Of a DNA stretch of 11,229 nt, positions 1 to 6,486 are shown piece by piece. Position 1 is the stretch's first letter, and each line of letters starts with the position of its first letter. The position numbers and the translations under genes were made by a program. The stretch covers positions 1 to 11,229 of the forward strand of contig SKPV01000238.1 in assembly GCA_007119345.1 (NCBI GenBank), written 5' to 3'. The notes under the pieces were generated by a model. It made no database searches. It was given only the letters and a program-made list of their open reading frames with translations, and was not told the origin of the DNA. Source of the DNA: Halovivax sp. (GTDB lineage Archaea; Halobacteriota; Halobacteria; Halobacteriales; Natrialbaceae).

Positions 1-308
1 ACGGGCTCGCCGATGCTCTCGGCGAAGGCGGTGACGTCCTGGACGAGCCGCTCGAGCGAGAGGTCGGCGCTCTGCCCGCTCAAACCTCGACCTCGCGTGC
101 TCATAGTGTAGCACGTGAACCGGTCGGTGAGCGACGGCAACAGCGGCTGCCAGACGGTCTCGCCGTCGCTCATCGCACCCGGGACGAGGACGAGGGGCTG
201 GCCCCGCCCGCGTACGCGGCCGGCGATTTCGGTCCCGTCGTCCGAGACGGCGCGGTGGATGTCGGCGTCGATCTCTCCGCCTCCGTTTAGTCGCGTCGCG
301 TTCTCCAC
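1..308 (-). CDS. alpha/beta hydrolase, N-terminal part (runs off left edge)
   Basis: This reading frame was translated by hand on the minus strand; 102 complete codons are visible. It reads as the N-terminal third of an alpha/beta-hydrolase fold enzyme. Strand beta-3 and the oxyanion turn are seen as PLVLVPGAMSDGETVWQP (about residues 38-55), followed by the second strand and turn RFTCYTMSTRGRGLSG (about 63-78), which matches the D-x-R-G-x-G-x-S region of the family with S-T-R-G-R-G-L-S here. The helix LERLVQDVTAFAESIGEP then leads to the nucleophile elbow, which lies outside the window. The nucleophile, acid and His are therefore not visible and the substrate is unknown. I chose the GTG at 308-306 because an in-frame TGA lies three codons upstream (317-315) and no ATG precedes the first conserved strand. 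The gene lies 114 bp downstream of the histidine kinase on the same strand; cotranscription is possible but not shown. Confidence 0.8.
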   Translation of the reverse strand, partial: MENATRLNGGGEIDADIHRAVSDDGTEIAGRVRGRGQPLVLVPGAMSDGETVWQPLLPSLTDRFTCYTMSTRGRGLSGQSADLSLERLVQDVTAFAESIGEP

Positions 309-422
309 GGGATATCACCCGCAATCGGAGACGAGTCGCGCGGTCAAAGCGGCATCTCTCGACCGTGTTTCGTTGCCCGCCCAGTTTACAGACCGTGACG
401 GATTTGCAGGGGGTGGACGGGG

Positions 423-1682
423 CTACCGGCTCGGCACCGACCGCTCCGTCTCCCGATCGACCGCGGGGAGCGTGACCGAGAACGTCGTCCCCTCGCCGGG
501 TTCGGAGTCGACCCGGATCTCGCCGCCGTGGCGCTCGACGATCCGCTTGCAGAGCGCGAGTCCGATCCCGGTTCCCGGCTGCTCCTCCTGACTGTGGAGG
601 CGCTGGAACACGTCGAAGATGCGATCCTGCGCGCCGGGGTCGATGCCGACGCCCTCGTCGGCGACGGAGACGACCCACGCCTCGCCCGCGTTCTCCGCGG
701 CGGTACCGTCCTCTCGCGGGCCGCTCGAACGGGTCGTGGAACGTCGTTCGGCGCGACTCCGTTCCGATGGGCGGGGCCCTTCCCTCCGCTCGGCGGACAC
801 TTCGACACGGGGCGGCTCGTCGCCGCTGTAGGCGATCGCGTTCGAGAGGAGGTTCTGGAAGAGCTGGCGTAACTGGTGCTCGTCGCCCTCGACGCGCGGT
901 AGCTCGCCGACGTCGACGGTCGCGTCGGTTTCGCGGATCCGCAACTCGAGGTCCTTCCGGACGTCGTCGAGCACCGCGTCGAGGTCGACGGGTTCGAACG
1001 GATCGCCTTTCGTCTCGACGCGGGCGTACTCGAGCAGGGCGTCGATCATCTCGCGCATGCGCTCGGCGCCGTCGACGGCGTACTCGAGGAACTCCGCGGC
1101 GTCCTCGTCGAGTTCCTCGCCGTAGCGCCGGTCGAGCAGCTGGAGGTAGCTCGAGACCATCCGCAGGGGTTCCTGAAGGTCGTGGCTGGCGACGTGGGCG
1201 AACTGCTCGAGGCGCTCGTTCGACGCCTCCAGCTCCCGCCGCAGCCGTTCCAGCTCCTCGTTTCGCCGCTCCAGCTCGAAGGCGCTCGACTTCGCGCTGG
1301 CGTCGTAGAGTCCGACCCCGAAGCCGGCCACGCAGGCGAAGCCCGTCAGAATGGAGATCGAGCGCGTCGGGTCGGAGAGCCCGGTATCCGGCTGGACGTC
1401 GTAGAGGCCGAGGATCAGGAGCATCACCGCGATGCCACCCAGACTCCATCGGGAGATCCGCGAGTAAAATCGCGGATCGAGATCGGCTCGGGGAAGTCGG
1501 TAGCCCCCGAGCAGGACGGCAAAACCGGAGCCGGCGATGAACGAGCCGACGACGAACACGCTGACCGCCGACATGCCGTCGAGGAGGTTGGCGACCGCCC
1601 ACGCGACCCCGATCGCGATGTAGAGGGCGCCGAGGCCGAGAAGGAAGGGGCGACCCGCGAGGGGCTCGCTCGATCGCGCCAT
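423..1682 (-). CDS. membrane-bound sensor histidine kinase with four-helix N-terminal sensor
   Basis: This 419-residue protein probably autophosphorylates on His and passes the phosphate to a response regulator not in this window. Residues 10-126 hold four hydrophobic segments (about 13-33, 39-60, 80-96, 108-126), followed by a coiled coil (about 132-160). The HisKA H-box is FAHVASHDLQEPLR with phosphoacceptor His167. The ATPase domain has an N-box (LFQNLLSNAIAYS, Asn277/Asn281), a G1 box (DEGVGID, 342-348), an F-box (IFDVFQRL) and a G2 box (GTGIGLALCK, 370-379). No PAS, GAF or receiver domain is visible, so the sensor is the membrane part. Residues about 298-333, between the N-box and the strand before G1, form an Arg/Ser/Glu-rich insert not usual at this place. 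I chose the ATG at 1682 over an upstream extension to 2075 because the extension is antisense to the neighbouring regulator and unlike any sensor, and because a TATA-like box lies about 27 nt upstream of 1682. Confidence 0.93.
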   Translation of the reverse strand: MARSSEPLAGRPFLLGLGALYIAIGVAWAVANLLDGMSAVSVFVVGSFIAGSGFAVLLGGYRLPRADLDPRFYSRISRWSLGGIAVMLLILGLYDVQPDTGLSDPTRSISILTGFACVAGFGVGLYDASAKSSAFELERRNEELERLRRELEASNERLEQFAHVASHDLQEPLRMVSSYLQLLDRRYGEELDEDAAEFLEYAVDGAERMREMIDALLEYARVETKGDPFEPVDLDAVLDDVRKDLELRIRETDATVDVGELPRVEGDEHQLRQLFQNLLSNAIAYSGDEPPRVEVSAERREGPRPSERSRAERRSTTRSSGPREDGTAAENAGEAWVVSVADEGVGIDPGAQDRIFDVFQRLHSQEEQPGTGIGLALCKRIVERHGGEIRVDSEPGEGTTFSVTLPAVDRETERSVPSR

Positions 1683-1706
1683 TGTCACCGCATGGTCGGA
1701 GCCGGA

Positions 1707-1712
1707 GTTAAC
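1707..1712 (-). promoter_or_regulatory. TATA-like box of the histidine kinase gene
   Basis: GTTAAC at 1707-1712 stands in GC-rich sequence about 27 nt before the kinase ATG. This is the spacing expected for a leaderless archaeal transcript starting at or next to the start codon. No Shine-Dalgarno-like sequence precedes the ATG, which fits leaderless translation. This is inference from spacing only. Confidence 0.45.
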
Positions 1713-1796
1713 GATTGTGATCGGTTCGTCCAAACGGCCCGTACTCGCGACGGTCCTGCTGGATTCGATCGATCGACCCGACCGCGGCCGGCGGGG

Positions 1797-1817
1797 TAAT
1801 ATAACCGTTGTTCGAAC
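1797..1817 (+). promoter_or_regulatory. TATA-like box and palindrome between kinase and regulator genes
   Basis: TAATATAA (1797-1804) is the most AT-rich stretch in the 180-bp divergent region and could be the TATA box of the regulator gene starting at 1863, which would give a leader of about 35 nt. It is followed at 1810-1817 by the perfect 8-bp palindrome GTTCGAAC, which would lie between the TATA box and the predicted start site. A dimeric regulator could bind there and block transcription. The box is fairly clear; the operator role is a guess. Confidence 0.4.
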
Positions 1818-1862
1818 CATGCGGTCGCTTACGGTCCGTGGTGCATAATCAGCGGCCAGAAT

Positions 1863-2225
1863 ATGAGTGTCGATATTACCCCTCCCCCCTCCGCGTTCGA
1901 GATCGTCGCGTCCGATCACCGTCGACGGGCGCTGAAGGTCCTTCGGGCTGCGGACGGACCCGTATCGGAGGGCGAAATCGCGACGCGCACCGCCGAGCGC
2001 CTGGCGGAGAATTCGCCGCCGGAGCGGTCGCCGGACGAGCGCGACCGGATCCGGATCATGCTCCGGCACGTCCACCTCCCGATGCTGGCCGAGGCGGACC
2101 TCGTCGAGTGGGATCGGGAACGGCAGCTGGTCGTCCCCGGCGACGGGCCGCCGAGCGCCGAGGAGTTGGTCGCGTCGGCCCTCGACGCTGGAGCGCGGGG
2201 AGACGACTCCGACGGATACAGATGA
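1863..2225 (+). CDS. DUF7344-type winged-helix protein, probable transcription regulator
   Basis: This 120-residue protein resembles the short haloarchaeal winged-helix proteins grouped as DUF7344. The N-terminal part (about 10-33) is the typical opening helix, AFEIVASDHRRRALKVLRAA, in which a short Arg-rich motif follows the first helix. Residues 34-60 cover a second helix (VSEGEIATRTAERLAE) and a charged linker. Residues 62-85 contain the hallmark recognition-helix region, DRIRIMLRHVHLPMLAEADLVEWD. The tail is acidic and probably disordered. No ligand-binding domain or metal site is visible, so it likely acts as a small DNA-binding regulator in the cytoplasm; its target is unknown. The stop overlaps the next gene's start by 4 nt (ATGA), which points to translational coupling with the zinc-ribbon protein. 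It is divergent from the histidine kinase. The ATG at 1863 is the first in frame before the conserved helix. Confidence 0.85.
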   Translation: MSVDITPPPSAFEIVASDHRRRALKVLRAADGPVSEGEIATRTAERLAENSPPERSPDERDRIRIMLRHVHLPMLAEADLVEWDRERQLVVPGDGPPSAEELVASALDAGARGDDSDGYR

Positions 2226-2506
2226 CGTCGCGATTCAGAGACTGGCTGGGATGTCCCGAGTGTGCGGGCGACGCCGAGGTGGGCGTGCTCGCACACGAAC
2301 TGGACGTGGTCCTCGAGTGCTACGGCTGCGGCCACGTCGCCGAGTTCACGATCGGCGAGGACGTCCCCTTCAACGGTTCCGTCCCCGCCGACGTCGAGGG
2401 ACTCGGTGACGATACCGGCGACGTTCCGCCGAAGCCGGTCGGCGGCCGCGATTCGACGACTCGCCGGCGGAGTAGGCGGCGTCGCGGCGACTCGCCGGCG
2501 GAGTAG
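2222..2506 (+). CDS. small zinc-ribbon protein with repeat-encoded basic tail
   Basis: The protein has 94 residues. Residues 11-14 (CPEC) and 33-36 (CYGC) form a Cys4 zinc-ribbon pattern separated by 18 residues, inside a compact N-terminal domain (about 1-50: MTSRFRDWLGCPEC at the start, then CYGCGHVAEFTI). Such small haloarchaeal zinc-finger proteins are often found beside DUF7344-type regulators; the biochemical role is unknown. Residues 51-79 are an acidic, Gly/Pro-rich linker. Residues 81-94 are encoded by the 31-bp tandem repeat, giving a very basic patch (RRRSRRRRGD) and then SPAE and the stop. This tail is unlike the rest of the protein and is probably a recent addition. The start ATG at 2222 overlaps the upstream stop codon. 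A longer frame starting at 1808 is rejected because it would run antisense-style through the regulator gene and lacks any family resemblance. Confidence 0.75.
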   Translation: MTSRFRDWLGCPECAGDAEVGVLAHELDVVLECYGCGHVAEFTIGEDVPFNGSVPADVEGLGDDTGDVPPKPVGGRDSTTRRRSRRRRGDSPAE

Positions 2507-2545
2507 GCGGCGTCGCGGCGACTCGCCGGCGGAGTAGGTGGCGTC
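2461..2545. repeat. 31-bp direct tandem repeat, two full copies and one partial
   Basis: Copy 1 is 2461-2491 and copy 2 is 2492-2522; the two are identical. Copy 3 starts at 2523, matches for 16 bases, has one mismatch at 2539, and stays alike to about 2545. Each unit carries the palindrome CGCCGGCG. Since 31 is not a multiple of three, successive copies are read in different frames: copy 1 encodes the basic patch of the zinc-ribbon protein and copy 2 supplies its stop (TAG 2504-2506). The array lies in the gap between two convergent genes, ending 15 bp before the stop codon of the minus-strand neighbour. Confidence 0.95.
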
Positions 2546-2559
2546 TCCGGAAATCGTCG

Positions 2560-2958
2560 TCAGTCTCCGCAGCAGAACTCCCGTTCGCGCTCGAGCCGAC
2601 GGCACCCGATGACCAGCGAATCGGGGAGCTCGCCCGCCCCGGCGTGGAGGCGCTCGAAGACGACCGCGACCTCGTCGAATCGCGGGCCGCGGGAGGCGAC
2701 GAACGGATCAGCGCTCCACTCGACGAACCCCGCGTCGGCCAGCAGCGGGAGGTGACGGTGGCGCAGCGACCGTCGGAGATCTCGCGGTTCGTCGGGGACC
2801 GTGGCGCTGATCGCGCCCTCCGGCAACGCCACCGATTCGCCCGCCGGAGCGTCGAGCAGCGAGACCACGAGCTGGCGACGCGGCTCGGACGAGACCGCTC
2901 GAAACACCCGATCCCACCGCTCGATGACCCGCACGCCGTTTTCGTATCGCTCTCGCAT
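2560..2958 (-). CDS. second DUF7344-type winged-helix protein, probable regulator
   Basis: This 132-residue protein is another small winged-helix protein of the DUF7344 type. The first helix is seen as WDRVFRAVSSEPRRQLVVSL (about 15-34), followed by a segment with PEGAISATVPDEPRDLRRSL and the hallmark LRHRHLPLLADAGFVEWSA (about 70-88), closely like LRHVHLPMLAEADLVEWD in the gene at 1863-2225. The C-terminal part (about 95-132) continues further than in that gene, with VAVVFERLHAG and a final FCCGD with two adjacent Cys. It is probably a DNA-binding regulator. The start is the ATG at 2958; a longer frame from 3048 adds residues with no family likeness and would cover the divergent promoter. 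It converges on the zinc-ribbon gene, with a 53-bp gap filled largely by the tandem repeat. Confidence 0.82.
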   Translation of the reverse strand: MRERYENGVRVIERWDRVFRAVSSEPRRQLVVSLLDAPAGESVALPEGAISATVPDEPRDLRRSLRHRHLPLLADAGFVEWSADPFVASRGPRFDEVAVVFERLHAGAGELPDSLVIGCRRLEREREFCCGD

Positions 2959-3000
2959 ACTCCTCGGTGGCGCGGACGACCACGTAAGCGATGTACCAAA

Positions 3001-3064
3001 CGTCCGTCGCGGCGGAACGTCGGCCGGACGGACGGAAACGATCGCCACCGTCCGTCGGCGATCG
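3001..3064. promoter_or_regulatory. candidate operator cluster between two divergent regulator genes
   Basis: The 209-bp divergent region 2959-3167 holds three copies of the octamer CGTCCGTC: plus strand at 3001-3008, minus strand at 3027-3034 and plus strand at 3049-3056, spaced 26 and 22 bp (about two helical turns). The last copy lies between arms of an inverted repeat, CGATCGCC (3039-3046) and GGCGATCG (3057-3064). No strong TATA box was found on either strand here. Regulators often bind their own divergent promoter, so this is a reasonable operator candidate, but high GC makes short repeats common. Confidence 0.3.
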
Positions 3065-3167
3065 CCGGGAACGCGTTGGGGCCCGGCCGACGAAGCCGGC
3101 GGCCCGTCGCCACGGCAAGTCGCGGAACACGTAACTCGACGCGGCCACAGTCGACGAACGGAGTTCG

Positions 3168-4076
3168 ATGACCCGGGAAGACACCGCCGAGCGACTCGAC
3201 GGCGACGTGGCCGGCGCGATCGGGTCGCTCGGCGACCGACGGCGCCTCGAGATCCTGTTCGAGCTGGCCGAGGCGGAGCGAACGACGGGAACCATGTGGA
3301 AGACGCTGTCGTTCACGGAGCTGTACGACGCGGCGGATCTCGACAGCACGTCGCAGTTTTCCTACCACCTCGATCGGCTCGTCGGTCCGTTCCTGCGGGA
3401 GACGCCGGACGGGTACTGCCTGACCTACGCCGGGGCCAAGATCGCCCGGGCGATCCGCTCCGGCGAGTACGAGAGCACGCCGGAGTTCGAAGACAGGGCC
3501 CTCGACGGCGTCTGCGTCTTCTGCGAGTCGTCGTCGCTGGTCGCGACGCTCGCCGACGAGCAGTTTCACGTCCGCTGTCGGGCCTGCGATTCGACCCTCG
3601 TCACCGACTTCTTCCCCCAAAGTCAGTCTCGAGGCCGGACGCCGGCGGAGATCGTGGAGAGCTTCGGCCACCGAATCTGGAGTTCGTTCGTCCAGCTTCG
3701 GGGGAACGTCTGTCCGGAGTGTTACGGCCGCGTCGAGACGAGCGTGGAAGCGCTCGATCCCGACGACTCGGCCCGTGTCCACGGGGAAGCGACGCGACAC
3801 TCCCACGTGAGCGCGTGTCGGGAGTGCGGGTTCGTGATCACCTTCCCCGTCGAGGTGGCCGCCGCCTTCCACCCGGCGGCCCTGGGCCGCTTCTGGGAGC
3901 ACGGCATCTCGCTGTGGGACGTCCCGCTGTGGGAGTTCTTCGCGTTCATCGTCTCGGACGCGATTGCGGCCGAAGTCGTGTCGACGGAGCCCGTGGAGAT
4001 CCAGTTCGAGATCACGCTCGACGGGAGAACGCTCCGTCTGGCGATGGACGAGACGATGGCGATCTCGGTCCCGTAG
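3168..4076 (+). CDS. winged-helix regulator with two C-terminal zinc ribbons
   Basis: This 302-residue protein starts with an ArsR-like winged helix (about 14-98). The opening helix is AIGSLGDRRRLEILFELAEA, the second half is LSFTELYDAADLDSTSQFSYHLDRLVGPFLRET with the recognition helix around SQFSYHLDRL, and the wing is GYCLTYAGAKIARAI. After a linker come four CxxC pairs: C116/C119, C137/C140, C182/C185 and C217/C220. These are enough for two Cys4 zinc ribbons. The Trp/Phe-rich segment at 236-262 is probably buried in the C-terminal domain. The layout matches haloarchaeal DUF7347/DUF7351-type proteins, as I recall those families. A role as a transcription regulator responding to a metal, redox state or ligand is inferred. 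GGAG at 3160-3163, four nt before the ATG, supports the start. It is divergent from the second DUF7344-type gene. Confidence 0.87.
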   Translation: MTREDTAERLDGDVAGAIGSLGDRRRLEILFELAEAERTTGTMWKTLSFTELYDAADLDSTSQFSYHLDRLVGPFLRETPDGYCLTYAGAKIARAIRSGEYESTPEFEDRALDGVCVFCESSSLVATLADEQFHVRCRACDSTLVTDFFPQSQSRGRTPAEIVESFGHRIWSSFVQLRGNVCPECYGRVETSVEALDPDDSARVHGEATRHSHVSACRECGFVITFPVEVAAAFHPAALGRFWEHGISLWDVPLWEFFAFIVSDAIAAEVVSTEPVEIQFEITLDGRTLRLAMDETMAISVP

Positions 4077-4189
4077 GCCGACGGCGGGGTCGTCCCTCCC
4101 CGGCTTCCGATCGTCCGGGCGATCTCCGAGACGGAACGGTGCCGGGCCGGTGCCGGGACGGCCGGATCGTCGGTAGGTAGTGGACGTCT

Positions 4190-4224
4190 AAGTTATCCCC
4201 TCACGAGGCGTACGAGCGATGAGG
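4190..4224 (+). promoter_or_regulatory. possible TATA-like box and ribosome binding site of the cupin gene
   Basis: The 152-bp gap 4077-4228 is GC-rich except for CTAAGTTAT at about 4190-4198, which could act as a TATA box with a start site near 4221. GAGG at 4221-4224 lies four nt before the ATG at 4229 and could pair with 16S rRNA, but it would then sit at the very end of the message. Nothing else was seen in the gap. Confidence 0.3.
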
Positions 4225-4228
4225 AATC

Positions 4229-4720
4229 ATGCCACAAACAACCGCCTCTCACGCGTTTTCCGACGCCGATCACTACCACGTCCTCGGCGCGACTCTCTCG
4301 ATCACGGCCGACGGCGAGACGACCGACGGCGAGTACCTGGTGCTCGACATGCTCGTCCCGCCGACGTTCGAAAACGGCCTTCACACCCACGAGCAGAGCG
4401 AGGTGTTCCACGTCATCGAGGGCGAGATCCGACTCCACGTCGACGGCGAGGACCGCATCCTCGGACCCGGAATGTCCGGCTCCGTTTCCGGGAACCAGCT
4501 CCACGGCTTCGCGAACGCGACCGACGACGTCTGTCGGGTCGTCGCGGTCATGACGCCCGGCGGCGCCGAGGGATTCTTCCGCGAGGTCGGCCGCCCGACC
4601 GAGGATCGATCCCTCCCCGAACCCGTCGAGCCCACCGAGGAACTGCTCCAGTCCGTCTTCGCGGCCGGCGAGACGTACGGCTTCGAGTTCTTCGGCCCGC
4701 TCCCCGAGCGAACTGAGTGA
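4229..4720 (+). CDS. single-domain cupin protein, quercetinase-like metal site
   Basis: This 163-residue protein is a single cupin beta-barrel. Cupin motif 1 is GLHTHEQSEVFHVIEG (50-65), with metal ligands His52, His54 and Glu58. Motif 2 is seen as GNQLHGFANAT (88-98) with His92 as the fourth ligand and Asn96. The 3-His/1-Glu set is complete, so the protein can bind a divalent metal such as Fe, Mn, Ni or Zn. Members include dioxygenases, isomerases and sugar-binding proteins, so the substrate cannot be told. The C-terminal extension (about 110-163) with FFREVGRPTEDRSLPEP and FEFFGPLPE is of a kind seen in quercetinase-like cupins. No signal peptide is visible, so it is probably cytoplasmic. 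It stands alone: the next gene downstream is convergent and the upstream regulator is 152 bp away. Confidence 0.9.
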   Translation: MPQTTASHAFSDADHYHVLGATLSITADGETTDGEYLVLDMLVPPTFENGLHTHEQSEVFHVIEGEIRLHVDGEDRILGPGMSGSVSGNQLHGFANATDDVCRVVAVMTPGGAEGFFREVGRPTEDRSLPEPVEPTEELLQSVFAAGETYGFEFFGPLPERTE

Positions 4721-4742
4721 TCGCCGGTACGCGACCAGCCAA

Positions 4743-4746
4743 TTTT
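4743..4746 (+). terminator. candidate T-tract terminator after the cupin gene
   Basis: TTTT at 4743-4746, within CCAATTTTGTCG, lies 23 bp after the cupin stop. Short T runs on the coding strand are the usual archaeal termination signal and are rare in this GC-rich window. The rest of the 179-bp convergent gap 4721-4899 shows no credible gene. Confidence 0.3.
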
Positions 4747-4871
4747 GTCGTCTCGCTGTGAGTTCGGCCCTGGCGCAGATCGACGTCGAGGTGGGGCGAC
4801 CTCTCGGTTCGCCCGGAGTTCTCGTCGGGCGATCGACCGTGGCGGACGCTACGAGAGGGTGGAAGACGACG

Positions 4872-4875
4872 AAAA
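4872..4875 (-). terminator. candidate T-tract terminator after the membrane-protein unit
   Basis: AAAA at 4872-4875 reads TTTT on the minus strand, 25 bp after the stop of the six-helix membrane protein. It mirrors the T run after the convergent cupin gene. Confidence 0.3.
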
Positions 4876-4899
4876 TCGGTTCGACCTCAACGTTCGGGC

Positions 4900-5586
4900 T
4901 CAGGCCGATCCACGGACGGGCTCACCGTCCCGGCCGTCGGGGTCCCCACTCGGCCTGAGCTCGCCCCCGAGCCAGAACGCCCAGCAGACGAACCCGACGG
5001 CGTAGAGCGCCATGAGCAGCGGGAACGCCGGCGTGAACGAGCCGACGGCGTAGGAGTACACCAGCGACACGATGCCGCCGGCGGCTCCGACGCCGGATGC
5101 CACCGCTGCCCACGACGCTCGTCCGGCGACCGAGTCGGTCCGAAGACCGAGCGCCCCGACGCCGAGCAACCAGGCACCCAGGAGCAGCCAGCCGACGAAC
5201 TGCACGCCGAGGAATCCCGCCCCGTAGACGGCCGGGTCGAGCGAGAACAGGTGCACTGCGAGCAGTCCCGTCGATCCGATGATGATACCGGCGGTGGCTG
5301 CGACGCCCAGCAGAAAGACGCCGCCAGCGAGCCGATCGTCCCGGTTCAGGACGGCGAGCGCCCGGACGAGCGGAACCAGGAGCAGCCCGACGAGCAGGCC
5401 GCCGGCGTCGCTCAGCGGGGCGAAGATCCCGCCGTAGGTGAAGAACCCGATCCCGAGCGCGACCGCGAGCGCCGTCGCCGCGAGCACGCCGTACGCGCTC
5501 TTCCAGGCGATGGTCGGGACGTCCGACGTCGCGGGTCCCGAGCGTCGGCTGCCAACAGCTACGGCGCCGAGCGCGTCCGTGAGCAA
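4900..5586 (-). CDS. six-helix membrane protein of unknown function
   Basis: I do not recognise this family. The 228-residue frame has six hydrophobic segments (about 33-53, 60-80, 87-112, 121-146, 155-180, 186-208) and a short polar tail (209-228) with DPDGRDGEP. Few charges lie inside the helices; visible ones are H112 near the end of helix 3 and D116. No catalytic or metal motif stands out. The start is uncertain: the frame opens with TTG (5586-5584) directly after the TAA of the upstream gene, in the same frame, and the only other candidate before the first helix is a GTG at residue 34. Residues 1-30 are polar and could be a linker or a poorly chosen start. It is the last gene of a unit with the His-containing membrane protein, so the two probably act together in the membrane. 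Confidence 0.7.
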   Translation of the reverse strand: MLTDALGAVAVGSRRSGPATSDVPTIAWKSAYGVLAATALAVALGIGFFTYGGIFAPLSDAGGLLVGLLLVPLVRALAVLNRDDRLAGGVFLLGVAATAGIIIGSTGLLAVHLFSLDPAVYGAGFLGVQFVGWLLLGAWLLGVGALGLRTDSVAGRASWAAVASGVGAAGGIVSLVYSYAVGSFTPAFPLLMALYAVGFVCWAFWLGGELRPSGDPDGRDGEPVRGSA

Positions 5587-6486
5587 TTAGCTCACCTGCC
5601 GGGCGCCGGATTGGGACGTCTCGCGGTCTGACTCCCGTCGGGACGGGTCGGTGTCGGTATCACGTGGAGACGACTCGGCGTCCGCGCCGCGCGTGTACTC
5701 CGCGAGGCCGACGAACGCGACGGCCCACGCGATCACGGCGAGCGCCGCGATCGGTCCGAGGCTCGATCCCTGTTCGATCCCCGGGAAGGCGAGCGATCCG
5801 ACGGCGAAGAGGATCGCCAGCGCACCGGCACCGTAGACGAGCGCGCGCCATCCGATCGGCCGCAAGGCGCCCAGGATCGCGAAGAGACCGATCGACGCCA
5901 GCGCGATCAGCATGAACTCGTAGTGACCGAACACCACGTGCTCATTGCCGAGCGTCGTGTGGGCCGCGTACTCGCCGACGGCGACGGTCCCGAAGCCGAT
6001 CGCACCGACCGCGGCGAGCGCGAGCAGCCGCACATCTACTCGCTCGAGCGACGGGACGAGCTGGCGGCGGGCCGGGTGCAACGCCGCGATGAGGAGGACC
6101 GGAACGACGAACACCAGGATCTCGCCGGCCGCTGCCGGACCGGACGCGAGGATCGTGAGCGCGAACGCCGCGATCACGAAGGCGATCGCGGCCTGGAGCG
6201 CGCCGACTCGCTTCGACGGTCGGTACAGCTGGATCGCGACGGTCGCGACGAACACCGCCAACGTCCCGCCGATCATCACGTGGTGGACCCGGTGGTCCGG
6301 GAACGCGTAGCCCGCGAACCACGCGTTGACGACCATCGCCATCGTGTCGCGAAGCGCGAACACGAGGAACGCGAGAAACGCGGCGGTGACGAGGTAGAAC
6401 GCGGGCTTTCGGGCGCGGTGGGCGCCGTACCCGGCCGAACTCGTCACCCGGTGACCGACGTCCATCGTCGACGAGGCGAGGTTCAT
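5587..6486 (-). CDS. eight-helix membrane protein with histidines at helix ends
   Basis: I do not recognise this family. The 299-residue protein has about eight hydrophobic segments (about 29-45, 68-88, 97-118, 121-137, 153-172, 187-207, 215-235, 243-263) and a charged C-terminal tail (265-299) rich in Asp, Ser and Arg. Histidines cluster near helix ends: H65, H68 and H69 (DHRVHHVMIGG), H176, H183 and H188 (NEHVVFGHYEF). Such an arrangement could bind heme or a metal ion, but no known motif is complete. The ATG at 6486 overlaps the stop of a 23-codon mini-ORF by 4 nt (ATGA), which supports the start; ATG at residue 8 is an alternative. The gene is divergent from the ABC exporter across an AT-rich island and is followed in the same frame by a second membrane protein. 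Confidence 0.85.
   Translation of the reverse strand: MNLASSTMDVGHRVTSSAGYGAHRARKPAFYLVTAAFLAFLVFALRDTMAMVVNAWFAGYAFPDHRVHHVMIGGTLAVFVATVAIQLYRPSKRVGALQAAIAFVIAAFALTILASGPAAAGEILVFVVPVLLIAALHPARRQLVPSLERVDVRLLALAAVGAIGFGTVAVGEYAAHTTLGNEHVVFGHYEFMLIALASIGLFAILGALRPIGWRALVYGAGALAILFAVGSLAFPGIEQGSSLGPIAALAVIAWAVAFVGLAEYTRGADAESSPRDTDTDPSRRESDRETSQSGARQVS

Noticed and set aside
1682..2075. N-terminal extension of the histidine kinase to an upstream ATG at 2075
   Set aside because: The added 131 residues are antisense to the DUF7344-type gene and have no sensor-like features, while ATG 1682 has a well-placed TATA-like box.
2461..2545. Possible CRISPR array
   Set aside because: The 31-bp units follow one another with no spacers, and no cas-like gene is present; this is a plain tandem repeat.
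2370..3902. Long minus-strand frame of 510 codons
   Set aside because: It is antisense to the winged-helix/zinc-ribbon gene and overlaps the DUF7344-type gene in another frame. Its translation is Arg/Gly-rich with no family likeness, as is usual for antisense frames in GC-rich haloarchaeal DNA.
2801..4180. Plus-strand frame of 459 codons overlapping the zinc-ribbon regulator
   Set aside because: It covers a clear winged-helix gene in another frame and the divergent promoter, and the translation is Arg-rich low-complexity sequence.
4758..4958. Plus-strand GTG frame of 66 codons after the cupin gene
   Set aside because: It runs into the 3' end of the convergent membrane-protein gene and shows no motif or biased composition suggesting a protein.
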